Part shown: one piece after another, positions 62,061 through 64,000 of the stretch
Layout: the number at the start of each line of letters is the position of its first letter
How positions within the stretch are numbered: position 1 is the first letter of the stretch
From: Calliopsis andreniformis
Taxonomy: Eukaryota; Arthropoda; Insecta; Hymenoptera; Andrenidae
DNA: 64,000 nucleotides
Assembly: GCF_051401765.1 (NCBI RefSeq)
Contig: NC_135071.1
Span: 11,820,961-11,884,960, forward strand
Direction: 5' to 3'
Program-made: the position numbers and the translations under genes
Notes under the pieces: model-generated
What the model was told of the DNA's origin: nothing
Database searches by the model: none
Seen by the model: only the letters and a program-made list of their open reading frames with translations

Positions 62061-62659
62061 TGTCAAGTGATATTTCGTGATTAATGTGGTTCGTGTGTTA
62101 GGAATATGGGACGATTGGCTGAGGAAGTAATGAATGAATCGGTGAAGTGCAGACGTATTTCGGGGATTATGTTTTATGGAAAGATGGAAGGCTTCTGGAT
62201 TGGCATTTCGGAGTTTCATTATTAGAAACCTGTTTTACATTGAGTTGGGTATACGATTGTTTTTATTGATCGTGTATGGTTGAGGCGTCAAGTGGGGAAC
62301 AAGCATGTGTCTGTCTATTAATTTCGGGTTTTTATATCATTCATTCATTTCTGCAGTCCAGAGTCTCTTCCATCACGTTTTAGTAGGGATATTATCTGCA
62401 GCCAACTGAAACGATTCTAGCCACACTGACACTCTGTGTCCTTCTCTTTCTCAAGAAAGAGATAGAGAGTATTAGTGCAACCAGATTCGCCTCATTCTGG
62501 GTGTACCTTTGACTGAAATTCCTGAAATGGAATTTATATTTCGCTTTTAACTTCAAATAACTCGGGAATGATTTATAGAAAATATATGGTTCTACAAATG
62601 TAGTATCATCTTTGTTACTATGTCTTGTAATGTTTGCCAGGACTATCTTGTATAGTCTC

Positions 62660-62670
62660 TACAGGGTGTA
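62660..62670. repeat. TACAGGGTGTA repeat terminus
   Basis: A terminal-type ACAGGGTGT motif followed by AAGAAATATTTTAAAAAGCG. No matching inverted end was located within the next kilobase, so it is an element fragment or a chance match. Confidence 0.3.
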
Positions 62671-63703
62671 AGAAATATTTTAAAAAGCGATAGGAGAGCT
62701 CAAATGAAATGAGTAACATACAGGTGTGCTAAGCTAGTAATCAAAGAATTCTGTAATTTTACAGATGCACTGAAGAACTAAAATGGGGCAAAAAATCTGA
62801 ATACATTTTGCTGTATGTCTTATGATTTAGGCTACGATTACACTAAATGTGTTTTCTGACGAATGACGTTCTGAACTCGTCTCACTTATACGATAATTAA
62901 TTCGAGCATATTTGTTAGAACATCAGCTCGTAAAAACACACATCCACCGTAATCGCGGCCTTAACTTTTATAAAGCTTTAAAAGACTGAGATGAACGTAG
63001 CAAGTAAATCTCGGAGAAGAAGTGGTAGAAAAAAGAAGATAAAATTACTCAGAAAGTAAAAGAACTTGTAGATATATATTAAAAAGTTTTTATCCACTCG
63101 TGAAACCTGGTCCTATGTTCAACGCATTGACTACTGTAATAAACATAAGTAGGTACTAATAAATTTTAAACACTCTGTAGATCATCTTACACTGAAACTA
63201 ATAGTCAAGATTAACTTCATAAATCACCTTCGCCGATAATTTTCGACGTAAATTTGTCCTTATTCATAATACGCTTCAAAACTTCGATCGTTTGCACTAG
63301 CGTGTCCCAGGAACGACCCCAGCAGCGAGCGTCATACTGTCTTTAGAGCCTCAGAAATCACTCACAGTCTAACGATGTTATAAGATTGGGGAGAGAAACG
63401 TGGAAAGTCGAAACTGAATTTCTCTTTAAACTCGCTCCTTAAATTTTCAACTGGGCAACGTGATCACTCGCCTTTTAAAACGAGTCGCTCTGCACCAAAG
63501 CGTATCTCGGTAACAGATTTAGGTAGTAGGTTTGCTCTGTGATCAGTTTTTTCAGTCAATTACTGTCACATAATCACACCAATCATATTACAATAATTGA
63601 TGAATGAATCAGTGTTAATATAATAATCATAAACAATTTTTGTAATCTGTAATCATTCATTGAATGATGAACTTATATTTTACTAGAAACAATAATGTAT
63701 AGA

Positions 63704-63880
63704 TATAGAGTTTTCGACAACAAGTGTCTGAAATTTTAAGAAATAATTCCCTGGGGCAAAATAAATCAAAGATGAAGAATGATGAAATTTTGTTTGAGTC
63801 TTAGTACCCGAGGAATTAATTGTTATATTGAAGTGCGTCTATGAGTTTCATTGTACTGGCATCACTGTGTCTGGCTTGCC
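63704..63880 (+). mobile_element. Partial copy of the 21238-21719 foldback family
   Basis: GTTTTCGACAACAAGTGTCT then GAAATTTTAAG at about 63709-63740 matches the GTTCGATAACAGGTGTTAGAAATTTTAA end of the family. It continues with AAATCAAAGATGAAGAATGA, close to GAAAATGAAGAATGATGAAATT in the reverse complement of the 21.7 kb arm, and later GTGTCTGGCTTGCC. No opposite end is seen before the window edge, so this is a single arm or a truncated copy. Confidence 0.55.
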
Positions 63881-64000
63881 TGATACACTACTGTGTATAA
63901 GTATTTGGACATTATCACGTTATTAGAAATTCATGAAATACTTACACTTTCTTGTTCATAATAACTGCTATCAGATATTACTCTCGTCAGCATTTATAAA

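Larger units (their letters stand above)
43984..64000 (+). other. Downstream intron / flank with no recognised exon (about 20 kb)
   Basis: The last exon ends at a consensus phase-1 donor, so this begins as an intron. I looked for an Ig3-type exon (acceptor followed by a phase-1 start, Cys, then GSRP/GARP and a Trp) and found none. The region holds a palindromic mini-element (44610-44649), CpG-dense blocks (about 47640-48410, 55390-56200, 61260-62060), an (AAT)n run (50141-50158), TAAT-rich stretches (about 50690-51010, 52300-52500), a possible transposase relic (about 53720-53960), a foldback element (54759-55206), a GACGTC-rich element (56461-56892), an 11-bp minisatellite (58254-58420), repeat ends at 61218 and 62660, and a half foldback element (about 63704-63880). 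A separate gene start inside it cannot be excluded. Confidence 0.6.

Overview
The window looks like nuclear DNA from an insect, most likely a hymenopteran (bee, wasp or ant). Three things suggest this. The exons are short and bounded by GT/AG, in AT-rich introns of more than 14 kb. The AT-rich background is broken by CpG-dense blocks. There are many short terminal-inverted-repeat elements, some of which (ACAGGGTG-type ends, TTCGAGAAAATCGAC-type interiors) resemble repeats I associate with Hymenoptera. The order assignment is inference from recall, not from a search. I see no operons, rRNA, convincing tRNA or CRISPR.

The only protein-coding gene I can support is on the + strand, and the window holds four of its exons: 11819-12008, 27585-27739, 42517-42687 and 43822-43983. 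Their phases chain exactly (1-2, 2-1, 1-1, 1-1). Joined, they encode about 226 residues in one open frame, forming two consecutive extracellular immunoglobulin domains: Ig1 from exons 1 and 2, Ig2 from exons 3 and 4. The 'LGPINEG...C...P.P.VEWF' and 'ITRDELGATFTCKVN' patterns fit the insect Sidestep-like cell-surface family (ligands of Beaten-path receptors in axon guidance and synaptic partner recognition), although Ig1 lacks the usual Sidestep signature. The signal peptide exon was not found, nor were any further Ig domains, transmembrane segment or tail. These are presumably outside the window or in exons too short to recognise.

Layout: 1-11818 is upstream intron or 5' flank. 12009-27584 is a 15.6 kb intron, 27740-42516 a 14.8 kb intron, and 42688-43821 a 1.1 kb intron. 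43984-64000 is about 20 kb of downstream intron in which I recognise no exon. The non-coding DNA holds several small non-autonomous transposon (MITE-like) families. They include a GACGTC-rich element present as an inverted pair (38208-38937) plus a third copy (56461-56892), foldback elements at 15376-15775, 54759-55206 and 21238-21719, and smaller palindromic families. There are also an 11-bp minisatellite, a 79-bp tandem duplication, several perfect hairpins, CpG-dense blocks, homeodomain-motif-rich stretches that could be enhancers, and one possible hAT transposase relic. I found no convincing new biological system. The most notable items are the divergent Sidestep-like gene and the inverted or nested MITE arrangements.
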